Shown here piece after piece: positions 1 through 11,188 of a DNA stretch of 64,000 nucleotides. The notes below the pieces were generated by a model. The model made no database searches, was not told where the DNA came from, and was given only the letters and a program-made list of their open reading frames with translations. The translations under genes were made by a program, and so were the position numbers. This DNA comes from Acephala macrosclerotiorum (Eukaryota; Ascomycota; Leotiomycetes; Helotiales; Mollisiaceae): contig MU119309.1 of the NCBI GenBank assembly GCA_014904845.1, positions 24,476 through 88,475 of the forward strand, read 5' to 3'. How positions within the stretch are numbered: position 1 is the first letter of the stretch; each line of letters opens with the position of its first letter.

Positions 1-383
1 CAACAAATATAGTGGAGAAATAATATTGCAACAGTTTTTCTTATCTTAAAATACATCTTTATTTTTTTTTTTTTTTTTTTTTTTATATTATAATAATAAA
101 CGAAACATTATTTTCTATAATGTCGTTTTTTATTATTATATATTCATTTATGATAAAAAATATATATTTAGTTCTATTGCTGCTCATTGCAGTCCCTCTG
201 CACAAATGACTTGCTAATCTGCCTCGCTTCCATGCAAGCCACCCAGGTGAGAAACAACTCTTCTAGGATAAATATTTCAGCACAGCCACAACCTTGCCGT
301 CCACGACAATTCTCATTTCACTTTCTTGAGTTATCAGCAACTACCTTGATTCCATCGATAGTGTATGTACGAAATTGAGAAAC
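1..383. other. AT-rich edge and upstream region, no gene
   Basis: The first 180 bases are strongly AT-rich and include a run of about 23 T at 62-84. This resembles the RIP-degraded blocks further along. From about 190 the composition becomes normal and leads into the interrupted gene that starts at 384. I see no credible coding frame or RNA gene here. Confidence 0.6.
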
Positions 384-3300
384 ATGTCCGTCGGCTTTGG
401 CTTCTCAGTGGGCGACTTCCTCGCAGCCATCGAGCTAGTGGGGACTGTGATCGATGCTTTGCGCTCTAGCGGCGAGGCTGTCAGCGAATATCGAGAGCTT
501 TTAGGGCAGCTGTTGAGCCTTGAAGCTGCACTTATTTAAATTAGAAGGATTGAATTTGATGAGAGTCAATATGCTGAAGTGATAGCGCTTCGTCAAGCTG
601 CAGCGCAATGTCGGAGATCGATAAATGAATTTTGGGAGAAGACGAGGAAATTCCAACGCTTTTTGACCGGAAATGGCTCAGGTTCAAAGATGAAGGACAA
701 GTGGATGAAGATTAAATGGGCAGTTTGCAAGAAGGATGATCTAGCGAAGTTTAAAGCGGATTTGGTTGGGCATACGGAGTCCATTCAGCTTTTGTTTGCT
801 ACGGTGCAGATGTGAGTACCTATAGTTCTAGCTGGAATTACTCGAACTCACACGCCATCGCTAGGAGTAAGGCAGATCTTCATGATAAGAAGCACGAAGA
901 GAGGCAGAAAAGCCTTGCCGGTAGAATACAGGAAAGTTACTTTAATTGTATGCAGCGACTCACAATTGTGCTTGATCAAGGAAAAAGTCTTCTCGATATG
1001 ACTTCGTCAATTTTGTAAGCATCATGTCACAATTCATCGTCGGGTCTGATTTTGGACCACTAGTAGCACCAATATCAAGGTCTTCCAGATCATGTTGCAA
1101 CTTCAGCAGTTCATTACGAGAATGCCAGGACAGGTTGAGCGCCAACAGCCTGTACATATGATCGATGCCTTGGGTAGAACCAGTCCCTTTCACCTGGATT
1201 TCGTTCGATCAGCTGAGGTAAAATAGTGTCAGATTTCGTGAGTATCGAGTGCTGATTTCATTCCAGGCACTTACGGCCGTCCTAAAGGTCAACTTCAGAA
1301 AGCATAGAAGCGGTGAAGAAAAGATAGATCGAGGCGAATTTGTTATACAAGACGTTGCTACAAAGCAGGATATCGATCTGAACACTGACTGGGAACTTTG
1401 CTTCTTTCCAGGACAGCGAGTCGTAATGAGTGTCATCCTCAACCGAGCTTTGATCCATGATGTTACATGCCCAAAGTGTGGTGCACCAAACTCAATAAGC
1501 TCTTCAGTCAAAGAAAATGCAGATATTGATTGGTGAGCACATCCCGTTCTCTTCCTGGAACGTTTGAACTAGCTGAACACACTTCCAGTCCCGTTTGCGG
1601 ATTGGCATACAGACGTCTTGATGACGAAATCGAAACTGTGTCTAGAAGCATTCCTTTCACTGCGCCACCGGCACCCATGTTTGAAGACGAAGACACCGGA
1701 GACTCCAATATATTTGGACCTCCTCGGCCGTCATTAAAAAGGAAGAGGGCTGAGGAAGAGGTTGCAGACTTTCGTCATGTAAGACTCCGCAACCAAACGC
1801 CTGAATCAGATCAAATGAACCTCTCAACTCCTCAAGAAGGCCATATTGTCAATAAAGACGGCATTTTCGGAACGCCTGATTTGGATCTGGACCTCGATCA
1901 AAGACTTCAGCCGCAGATGCAGGCACAGTAGGCTGCTCGCAAAAAAACCATAGAGTGTGGAGCTTTATTTCTACTCTATTCCATGGGATGAGTCTAAGTA
2001 GAGTTTTTTTTTTAAGAGTCTCCCATAAATAGAGTTCTATTTTTAGTTCTCCATTTATAGAGCTTTATAAAGCTTTATTTAAAAATAGAATATTTATAAA
2101 ATAATATTATCGTTTTAAATTAAAACTAGTCTAATTACGTAATTAAACTAAAAATATATTAAATAATTTAATATTTAATATTTTTGGTTTTTTTTAAATA
2201 AAATTTTACGTAGTTTATAAATGCGTAAAATAATTTTAAATTTATTATAATATTTATTAATTTAATTAGTAAAATAATTAATAAAATAAAAAAAATGCGA
2301 TTTAAATTAAAGTTTTATAATTATTTAAATTTTAAACTTTAAATTAAATCGTATACAAATAGTTTTCAATTTTTTATCGCGATTATTTTTTAATTTGCGA
2401 AACGATTTTTTCGATTCTCGAAATATAAATATACGAATACGAGATTTTTAAAACAATCTAATTAAATTTAAAATCGATTAAATAATTATCGAGTAAACGA
2501 ATAAATCGCGAAAATATTAAAAATAAAAATAAATATATTTAAAATTAAAACGTTTAAAAATTCAAAGTTCGACGCTCGAAAACTCGAAAGTTTAACGTTT
2601 AAAAGTTTAATATTCGAAAATTCAACGCTCGAAATATTACAAGAAACTCTTTTTTTATATATTAATACTTTAAATATCAATTTAATTACGTATTACAAAC
2701 TATATAATTCGTAGTAATACTTTTTAATTAAATCAAACTTTTTATTACTATTATAATACTATTATTTATACGTAATACGAAAATTGAACTCGAAATATAT
2801 TACAATATACAATATAATAATAAATACGTAATTTGATTAATTTTAATTCGAAACGATAATACTAATTTAATTTTATATTATTATAATATGTTATATTTAT
2901 AAACTTTAATTATAATTATATTTATTTTATAATATTTATTATTTTATTAATTATTTTATTAAATTTTTTTAAATTAAATTTTAATAAATATATTTATATT
3001 TTTATACAATTTATACATCTTTTATAAAGGCCTTACAAAACCTATAGAAAATCCGTGGATAGAGGACTAATATATTTTCGTTTTATGAAAGATCCGTAAG
3101 TAGTGGGGAAATTTTAAAACTCTACCCCATGGGTCCCCCACGAGCAGTCTAAGGCACAGCCTGCACCGCCCTTTGGAGAGCCTGGCGTGTCAACCCATGG
3201 GGGTAATACCCTAGACCGTCAGAGCGATGGGGAAGGAAACGATGGGATCAGCAGGAAGCGCCAGAAATTGAATCTGTATAAATGCAATCAATGCCGCATA

Positions 3301-3611
3301 GCACGAAAAAAGGTGGCATGCACATGTCTAAGACATTTTCATTGGATGCAACGTACTGACTGTTAAAGTGTTTTCCAACCAATCGAGTATGGCCTGGACA
3401 AAAGTGCCAGCGTTACATCAGCCATAAACCAGAAGAGTTCGAATGCTCGGAGCCCCAACTAAATACTAGGAAAAGAGGACCGAACCTACCAAGGTCACAT
3501 GCGCGAGGAAGATCGACGACCCGAGATGGGTCATCTCAAAGGCGTTCAGCATCTGTTCATTCAAGGCGTTCCGAATCTGTCGATTCTGATCGATCGATAG
3601 GAAGGGCCTAG
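384..3611 (+). pseudogene. Interrupted STAND-N-terminal / zinc-ribbon / Zn2Cys6-like gene
   Basis: A multi-exon fungal gene can be followed across the window. Exons are 384-811, 865-1014, about 1064-1217, 1267-1532, 1589-1928, then, beyond an inserted element, 3160-3312 and 3369-3611. The N-terminus (MSVGFGFSVGDFLAAIELV) matches the helical fungal domain found at the front of STAND and related proteins. The middle (ALTAVLKVNFRKHRSG to FFPGQRVVMSVIL) resembles the ubiquitin-like domain that accompanies it. A CPKCG...CPVCG pair, completed by splicing at 1532/1589, forms a Cys4 zinc ribbon. The C-terminal part has CNQCRIARKKC and then KCQRY...EC, a Zn2Cys6-like cluster whose fifth cysteine is Tyr (TGC to TAC). 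Three lesions are visible: TAA at 537-539, the hAT insertion at 1929-3151, and the lost cysteine. Reading frame and phase are preserved when the element is ignored, so this was one gene. Domain names rest on recalled family sequence patterns. Confidence 0.75.
1929..3151. mobile_element. hAT-type non-autonomous element, RIP-degraded
   Basis: The element is bounded by an exact 8-bp direct repeat AGGCACAG at 1921-1928 and 3152-3159. Its ends are inverted: TAGGCTGCTCG at 1929-1939 and CGAGCAGTCTA at 3141-3151. Similarity continues inward for roughly 50 bp, with differences that are mostly transitions (aaaaa against ggggg). An 8-bp duplication with TAG-type termini is the hAT signature. The 1.2-kb interior is very AT-rich, has no transposase frame, keeps CpG and lacks CpA/TpG, consistent with RIP. 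The element's own first three bases supply an in-frame TAG to the host gene. Confidence 0.85.
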
Positions 3612-4473
3612 CCATGGACGCATAGCCTTGCCAGAATGTAGAGACTGTGAACATATCAAGAACGCGGGTTCTTTGTAATGCACAGGAAATTTTCCGTCAG
3701 AATGAGACAGGAAGCTACTTGGCTATGGGCCAGCCTCCTATCCTGGGAGGGAATTTCGATATGCATTTTGACAATGGGACGAGGAAAAGAAAAATTCGAT
3801 ACGAGTTTCCCATGTCAAGTAAAGCGATAGGGGGTGGATAGTTGCATTTTATAATTACAAATCATGCAAGACTTACTTGCTTATAGGTAGGTAATGGAAG
3901 AAAGAAAGGAGGTTCAAGAATATCGGTTACTCCATGGGCAGTGAGTTTTGCAACCAATCATCGGAATTATGAGATCGATGTTTCTATTGTACGAAAGGGA
4001 GTTTCCAGATATGGTTGACACCCCCTTGTTTCTGCCAGTATAGTCATACTCGACTTTTTCTTTTGCCGGTTACGTTTTAGTCTCTGGACGTGAGCAGCCG
4101 CTGCTTTAACCTGGGCCGAGGGTGAGCACCCCTGAGCTATGCCCTGAGCAGCCGCATACCCTGAGCACTATAATTAGGATCCAGTTTTGGCTCCCTGGCG
4201 GCATGATTAGGCCCCTTCTGACCCGGTTTTCCAGTCGAGTTTTAGATCCCTGCCAGGGCCGATTTTGGATTCCAATGGATTATCCGCCCTTGACTAAAAG
4301 CTCGTGCTAAATTTGTTCAACGCTTACAAAAAATATGCAACTTATTCTATACAAGCATACAAGGCCAACTTTTTAAATAATTATTTTATTTCGTATCTAT
4401 TTACTGACCTCTTATAAGGTTTGCTTCTAGCTCTTTAGCCCAGAGGAGCAATCTTTGGAATTTATACTACATG
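3612..4473. other. Intergenic region with short inverted repeat
   Basis: No gene is supported. A frame at 3647-3841 could be a decayed 3' continuation of the upstream gene, but it has no recognisable domain. CACCCCTGAGCT at 4127-4138 is an 11/12 inverted match to AGCTGAGGGGTG at 5996-6007, on the far side of the HNH gene. GAGCAGCCGC occurs twice between 4090 and 4160. Confidence 0.4.
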
Positions 4474-5958
4474 CTACATAACTGCTCCATCTCTAAACCT
4501 CTCCTCCACCTCCTCCATCTCCTCTGTATAATGCTTGGGTGCCTCGACAGAAGGGAGTACGCCAGTGTTATCTGGTATAACAGGGTCTGACAGACTGGCA
4601 ATATTAGATAGAAAGGATTCATCTCTACCCTCATCGAGTCCCAGATTGCTAATATCACCTTCATCCTTATCAAATTCCCCTAGATTGCTAATATTATCTC
4701 CATCATTATAGGGCCCCCAGTTATACAAACCATTGTCTGAGAAATGGTATTCGGAGTCTTTCAACTCGTCTGCAGCGCCTGCCATGCCCATAACTCTTTG
4801 GAGGAACCACTGCATTTCTAGTAGCGCCATACTTGGCAATGGTCTTGCTTCTGGATCGTCGGTTGTTAGCTCGAAGAGGTCACCAGATTTGATACGGCGG
4901 TCTTCGGATTGGCGGCAGTCGATTAGGCGGGTTTCGTCATTGCTCTCAAGATTTCTAGTTGACAGTGGTATAGTAGTAAGATTGATTATTGGCATAACCA
5001 GGGGGTGTTTGGCTTGCCAAAAGAATTGGATCGTTAGGGTTGTATTATCCTCAGAAACAGAGATTGGTTTAAGAGCAAATGCTCCTTCGTTCCAAAGGAT
5101 ATGCGCATCCGCCGAAAGAGTAATCATGTTTCTAGCTGTTTCGAGACCGCGTTCCTCTGGGCCATCTGGGAAAATGGCTGCTTCCCAAGTAGTGATTTTT
5201 TCCTCAGGCCAGAAGTTCCTTAGCATGCGCCAAAAGACATGCCGTTTGCCGAACGTATCCTCTTCTTTCGTTAAGAGACAGAAGGGATAGATATGAGCAA
5301 CTTGGATAGCCCTGGTGCCAGTAAGTACACAGCGAGAGTTGTCTCGTCTTGCTGACTGTACTATATTAGTAATAGCTTTGTAAAGTAATAAGGAGTGTAT
5401 TTTAAACTTACACTGTCGCGTGCTGATTTGGAGCGAGTAAAAGAGGTTTTTTGCCTTTTGGCTGGCGGAGTATTTGCGTCTTGTGGCGATCCTTGTAAAG
5501 GGGATGAAGGAGGTCCTGGCAGTGATGATTGTAGTCTATGAAGGATTGGTGATGACCGTGGTGTTGTTGCAGCTGAAGCTGACCCTGGGATAGATTGATT
5601 CCCTGTAAAATGTTGGCTACGTGTTGTAATTGAGCCCGATAGTACTCATCTTACAGTTCGCTACCATTTTATAGGTTTGTCCAGCAGCTATGCAGACAAT
5701 ATTCGGATTAAGCTCAGCAGTCTGTACCAATAATGCTAGCTTTTGAACGTCACACAGATGGCACGCTGCCCAAAAATGCGGGGGTATATCGCCAAGCGAA
5801 ATTTGTAAGCGCTCCAGAAGGTTAAAACGCTCTTGGCTTGGGAGGTTACAGTCCTCATCTGTAAATAGTGGCTGCTGGGATGGCGGCATAGCTTGAGTCG
5901 CGACGTGGGATGTTGAGAAAGGTATGAGAAGATACAAGGTTTGTGGTTTGTGCGGCAA
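4474..5958 (-). CDS. HNH_2-type endonuclease domain protein
   Basis: Three exons (5655-5958, 5412-5602, 4474-5355) joined by GTAAGA...CAG and GTAAGT...CAG introns give 458 residues in a closed frame. The centre of the protein carries the fungal HNH arrangement. RCVLTGTRAIQVAHIYPF supplies the first His. A Trp-rich FWRMLRNFW helix follows. ARNMITLSADAHILWNEGAF then supplies the Asn/His metal-site half. The segment before it is a Ser/Pro-rich linker ending in a basic patch (PPAKRQKTSFTR). The C-terminus is acidic. Such proteins are common in accessory fungal DNA. They presumably cut DNA, but the substrate is unknown. Translation could begin at the first Met or at the Met 23 codons downstream. 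The gene appears intact although repeats lie on both sides. Confidence 0.82.
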
Positions 5959-6739
5959 ATAAAATTCTATGCCAAGCCGCTAAGGGCCAAGGCGAGCTGA
6001 GGGGTGATTAGCGCCTGAGCAGAAGCGGCCAGGCATACTAACCGATCTTGGGACCAAAAATAAAATTGTCGAGTTCAACTACCATTGCCAAGACATCCGA
6101 AATGGATATAAATTGTATGCCGCTTTAATGCTCTACAAATGAATGTGGGCACTCTTCCTCAATCTAACATTCTCTAATCTCTCTGGAAGTGAGTCTATAT
6201 ACTTATTAAAGTTCTCAACCTTAATCTCATATTCCTAAATATCTAAACAGGTTCTTGAAGGCCCTTATTCCTCTTTGTATCCGTCTTCCCGTGGACTCAA
6301 CTCACGTTTTCGACAGTAAAATAATCTTCGTTGGTGCAAAACACTCCTAATTTTGTTCTCGACCGTATTTCTTCGTGCGAATCTCTCCCAATAGTCCTCG
6401 TAGGATTTGAGCCTGGTATTTTTGTTGTGTAAAACTTTTCCCTTCTCTCTCCGTCGATAGAAACACTAATCGACTCTTGAAATTGTATCCGATGACTGCT
6501 GCACAATGCAAAGAGGTTCGACCGCTTGTAAATCGAAATTGAATGCAATCGAGGTGTCAACGTTCTTCTCGTTTGCAGAGTATCTTAAGTCGTCGGCGCA
6601 TATTGTATGGTCGTTTTATCGTACTCCTTCGGTCGGTCCCAATGCAAAATCGGTTTTTTTTTATAGTTTTGAAAGGGGAGGTTTTGGACTCGATAATATG
6701 GTGGTAGTAAGGCCCTCCCATGTCGGCCACCTCGCTTAG
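5959..6739. other. Upstream region of HNH gene, unassigned
   Basis: The region contains the right arm of the inverted repeat (5996-6007). A TATA-like GGATATAAATTG near 6112 is followed by a GTGAGT...AACAG segment (about 6189-6250) that could be a spliced leader of a lost plus-strand transcript. No protein similarity is recognisable up to 6739, and composition drifts toward AT to the right. It could be the eroded end of a retroelement, but I find no matching second repeat. Confidence 0.3.
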
Positions 6740-8290
6740 TTTATCGTTTTTATAATCTTTGTATTTTAAACTTTTATTTTTTTAATAAACTTTTAATAAA
6801 TTAATTTCAAATTTCGTAAAAGTTTAAAAATATTTTAAAAAAAAAAGTTTTTATATTATATTTTAATATTTATAATTTTTATATATTAATAAATTATAAT
6901 AAAAATAATTTTTTTAATTAATTTAATTATTTTTAATAAAAAAATTTAAAATGTTTTTCTCGTTTCGAAAGAAAAAACTCGTTCGGCGACTCGCTAAGCG
7001 AGCCAATAGCAGACGAGCTTTTTCTTTTTTTATTCGACGTATATTTTACTTCGTAAATTTTATAAAAACGTTTTTACGAAAAATTATAAAGTTTTCGATT
7101 TTAGTAATTTATTTTTATTTCAAATTTCGAATTAATAATTTTTAATTTGAACGTTTTATAAGTATTTAAAATTAAAATAATTATTAAAATAAAGTTTTAA
7201 ATTTTATCGAATAATAAATTAATAAATTAATAAATTTTTTATTATTTAAAATATAAACGTATTACGAAATTTTATATTATTAAAAAAAATTTCTTTAAAA
7301 TTTTCGTTTTTTATATTGAATTATTACGATTATATTTACCAAAGAAAAACTTTTTAAACTTTTTTTTAAAAATTACGTAATTGAATTTTTAAGTATTTTA
7401 TAATTTAAATTTTTAAAATTTTATATTAAAAAAATACTTTTTAAAATTTTCGTTTTTTATATTAAATTATTACGATTAATTTAATTAATTTAAATTATTT
7501 TATTTAATATATAATTTTAAAAAAAAAATTTAATTTTTTTTTAAAAACTATATAATTATAAAAATATTTAATATTTAAATAAATATTTTAATATTTAAAA
7601 TAAAAACGTATTTAAAAAAAATTTACGATTATATTTTATTAATTTACATAATAACGAATTAATAAAATTATTTAAAATTTAAAATTTAATAATATTTAAT
7701 TAAATTTTAATTTATTTACAAATTTTATATAATTTAAATTAATTAATAAATAAAAATTATAAGCGTAATTATAATCGCGAAATTTTTAATAAATTAATCA
7801 AATTATTATATTTAAATATTTCGATTAAATTTAATAATTTTCGTTTATAATTGAAATAATTCGTACTACGTAAATAATATATAATTTAAAAAAAATAATA
7901 TATAAATATTAATAAAATCGAAATTTAATATATTTAATTTAATAAAAAATTATATTATAAAAAAGTTTAATATATATAATTTCGATTTATATTAAACTAT
8001 TAATAAATTAGTATTAAAAGTATAATAATAACGAAATATAAAAAAAATTTAATACGCGTTTAATATAAATTATATTTTATAAATAATTTATAAAAATGTA
8101 AATATTACGTTCGAATTCGAATAATTATTTTATACGAAGTAATTAAATTTTATAAATAGTATAAGCGGAAAAAAAAAAAAAATTTGAAAATAACGAAATA
8201 TATAAAAAGCGAAAAAAGACTAAAAAAAACTAAAGTACAATTACATCGAGCTCGATATTAAAACTTACAATTACTTAATCTTGGGCGCCT
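6740..8290. repeat. RIP-type AT-rich block
   Basis: About 1.5 kb is almost entirely A/T. CpG steps remain (tacg, ttcg) while CpA and TpG are nearly absent. That asymmetry is expected when CpA has been converted to TpA by RIP of duplicated DNA. No coding frame survives, and the identity of the original repeat cannot be read. Confidence 0.75.
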
Positions 8291-8303
8291 TGATGCATTA
8301 CCC

Positions 8304-10266
8304 TCAACGAATCTTAAAAACCTGTACTTCTAAGTCCTTCTTTTCTGCATGCATCAATCCATGAACATAAGCGAAACCTTTGATACGAAATTCCTCACTG
8401 TCTGGGCGCAAGACTAAAGGATACGTGCTGCCACGTGCAACATAAACCACATCTCCCGGTCTGGTTGAAGATATTGAACACCCCACGAATTTGTTTTCCG
8501 TGATGAAAAAGCTCGATTCGGGGTATGTAAAGTCCCAAACCGGTTTTCCGAATAATCGTCCGTCTGCATTTTCGGAATCCTCGGATATGTCGGCTGGTAT
8601 GTACGTGTTGTATGTTTCTTCATCAAGTGCTATCTTCAAGTAGGCGACAAATCGTTGCATCAAAAGATGCTCGTTCGCGGGGTCGCTCTTCTCGTTCAAA
8701 CCGAATGAGAACGAGGTTGCAGCGGCAGTGAGTGCGTCAGCGCTGAAGGGAACGTGTAGCTGGCTATTTCGCATAGTCTTCAGTATTCTTTGCCAAAGTT
8801 CTCTTAACGCCTTTCGCCCCTCATCTGACTCTGTCATTGCATTACCAAAGAATCCTTCGTTATAAGGTTCGACAAATTTGATAGGACCAACCACAAATCC
8901 GGAGAGGGATAAAATGCTTAGCTCCTTGTCAATGTTCCAAGTTGGATGTGTCTCCCCGGCGGGTCTCCATGGTATTGGCTTGCCAAATCTGAAAGGGTTC
9001 CGAAACAGCATGGGAATGTCCCATCGCGGAACCCACGAAGGATTCTCAGTGCCCCTAACGTAGAGCAAAACATCTGTTTTATCGAAGTTGACGAGTGCTG
9101 CTTCGACAGAATCCCGATAAACCTCAGCGACTGACTTTGTATAATCAGGCTTTAGCAGCTCTGCCCCTTTGCCAATCTGCATCATGCCCCGGAGACCATA
9201 TATCACATCTCTTGGATCCAGACTGGAAAAGTTTGAGGCAAGATACAGCATTGAGAGCCAATTTCTTGGCTGCACCAGATCCGTCGTCACGGTGGCGGCC
9301 CACTAGCAATACGTATTGGAGAAGCCAAAGGCTTTCGAGAATGCAGTCTCCATTGTGATGTAGCAAGCAACCAGACTAACTCGGTCCCACAAGACCTTCT
9401 CAAGGCCACAATGAAGCAATCTCTCTTTATTGGCATTCACTTCTTGGATAGCCCACACCCGGGTGAAGTAAGGATGCTTGTAGAACCAAACTAAGGACTT
9501 CCACATGGCTTCGGTGCTGAAGTCACATTCGTTTGGCACGGGAAGAACATCGCGGGCCTTGGCCATGATTTCTTGGTAGAGGTTGTCCACTGAACTAAGA
9601 TCCGAAATTGGAATTCCAAGCTTCTGGCACAAAAAGTCCGATATTATCATGATAGAATCTACTGCGACTTTTGCCTGGCGGTCATCTGAATCTGGCCCAA
9701 CCCATATGAGGACGGTCTTCGCATTCTGATAGATCTTTTGCATTTGGTTGACTTGCAAGCCACATTCAGGGATATCTGTTTGCTTGATACTATTCCGGGA
9801 AAAAATTGTCAGATGCAAGAAAGCAGATGCCGGTGAGATAAGTGAAAGAACGCTCCAGTCAACAAGACCCCTGTTGAGAGTTCTTGCCAATAACTTCGAT
9901 ACATACGACAAATTAAACAATCAGAAAGAGATATCGATTTACTTACCAGATAGCATCCACCCACAAGACTCGAGAGCGATCTTGATATCGTAAGTGCTTC
10001 AATCCCGTCTGGAGATTCACTGTTACATCAAGCCTTTTCCCATCGACGATGACTGGAGCTCTGACATTTGGATCACCCCAGGCATAAGATATGGCTTCGT
10101 ATAGTGGAAAATCGTCCCAATGTACAGTGCGCAACATGCCAGAGATCGGATCGCCTTCCACTCCAGGCAAAAGTTCAAATACTCTGAATGACGTTTCGGT
10201 CGGTAGAACCTCATGCTGATAGAGCCTTTGGGGATATCCAGCCATCTCGAGTTTTTCCTGAACCAA
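8304..10266 (-). pseudogene. HET domain (heterokaryon incompatibility) gene with one nonsense codon
   Basis: Two exons (9947-10266 and 8304-9789) joined by a GTAAGT...TAG intron restore 602 codons in one frame. The HET signature is clear. FPLYEAISYAWGD lies near the N-terminus, VLWVDAICIKQTD spans the splice, and MQKIYQNAKTVLIWVGPD follows. HYF-type TRVWAIQEV and SLDPRDVIYGLRGMM come later. The only interruption is TAG at 9303-9305, in a context (TYC*WAAT) best explained by Trp TGG becoming TAG, a G-to-A transition. HET proteins trigger non-self cell death in fungi. A minus-strand TATA-like stretch lies about 35 bp before the start codon. If the stop is real the product ends after about 321 residues, keeping the HET core. 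The long C-terminal region is otherwise undamaged, so the event may be recent. Confidence 0.78.
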
Positions 10267-10756
10267 TACTAGCGTAGATAGTGCGAAGACTCGAAGGTTA
10301 TATTATATAGTGCAAGAGCGAGGTTGAATTTAATGGGGTGGGAGTTAATTGTAAAGTCAAGTGGCAAGGTGGAGGGTAGCGGGTTTCAAGTAGACGCCCA
10401 CTCCAAGTAGTAGCCCAACGTTAAATATGGTCACGACAACGTTAAAATTAAGACACTAAAATTAGATATTAGCAATCAGCCGCTTCACTTTAACAATTTT
10501 CCAAGTTTTTAGAATTTTCCGAGCAGTTTTAAAATCTCGAAATTTTTGATGTTCTTAGGTGGGCGGTTGCTTGGTTTGGGCGTTTGCCTGGCCCCTGCGT
10601 AACCGTCCTTATCTTATTATGCATATAGTTGACTCTTTCCGTGCACCCTACAATCCGGTCAAATTTAACAACTTCACGACAACTACAACACACCACACAA
10701 CTGCTGTGATCCATGAAACCATTACTGATACAAAATATTTACCCATAGAAGTCGCT
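10267..10756. promoter_or_regulatory. Divergent promoter region between HET and NIF3-like genes
   Basis: About 490 bp separates the start codons of two divergent genes. The minus-strand TATATAATATAA-like motif near 10299-10309 faces the HET gene. The plus-strand side has CA/CT-rich stretches (acaacacaccacaca) just before the start at 10757. No other coding sequence is supported. Confidence 0.4.
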
Positions 10757-11188
10757 ATGTCCACTGTCGCGCGCTTCAAACTTATCTTCTATGTCCCGCC
10801 ATCCTCCCTCGCAGTTTGCAAGGCTGCCATCTTTGCTGCAGGTGCAGGTCGCTATTCCGGTCCAGGAAACTACACGGAGTGCTGCTGGACGGCCTTGGGA
10901 ACAGGCCAATTCCGCCCTGGCGACGCTGCGAAGCCAAATATCGGGAAAGTAGGCGAACTTGAAGAGGTTCAGGAGGCCAGGGTAGAAACGCTTTGCTTGG
11001 GTGAGGATGTGGCTAGGAAGGCCGTTGAGGCGTTGAAGGGGTAAGTTCTTAAGGTTCATTTGCTTTAGGACAGTCCAAACTTAGTTTTGCGTGCAACTAG
11101 TAAAGTGCGTGGGAAGGCTTATGAGTTTTTCAGTGCCCATCCATATGAGGAGCCTGCATATGAGGTGGTCAAGTTGGAAGATTTTTGA
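10757..11188 (+). CDS. NIF3/CutA-like small conserved protein
   Basis: Two exons (10757-11040 and 11134-11188) join through a GTAAGT...TTTCAG intron into 112 residues. The protein begins MSTVARFKLIFYVPPSS, contains the glycine-rich GAGRYSGPGNYTECCW segment and ends in AHPYEEPAYEVVKLEDF. The HPYEEPAYEV end is diagnostic of the small YqfO/NIF3-like (CutA-fold) family, whose biochemical role is uncertain. An upstream in-frame Met at 10559 would add 66 residues unlike the family, so the start at 10757 is preferred. The length matches the family, and the gene looks intact and functional, unlike most of its neighbours. Confidence 0.85.

Noticed and set aside
6729..7003. Inverted CTCGCTTAG / CTAAGCGAG pair
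   Set aside because: Only nine bases match, there is no target duplication, and one arm lies inside a local palindrome.
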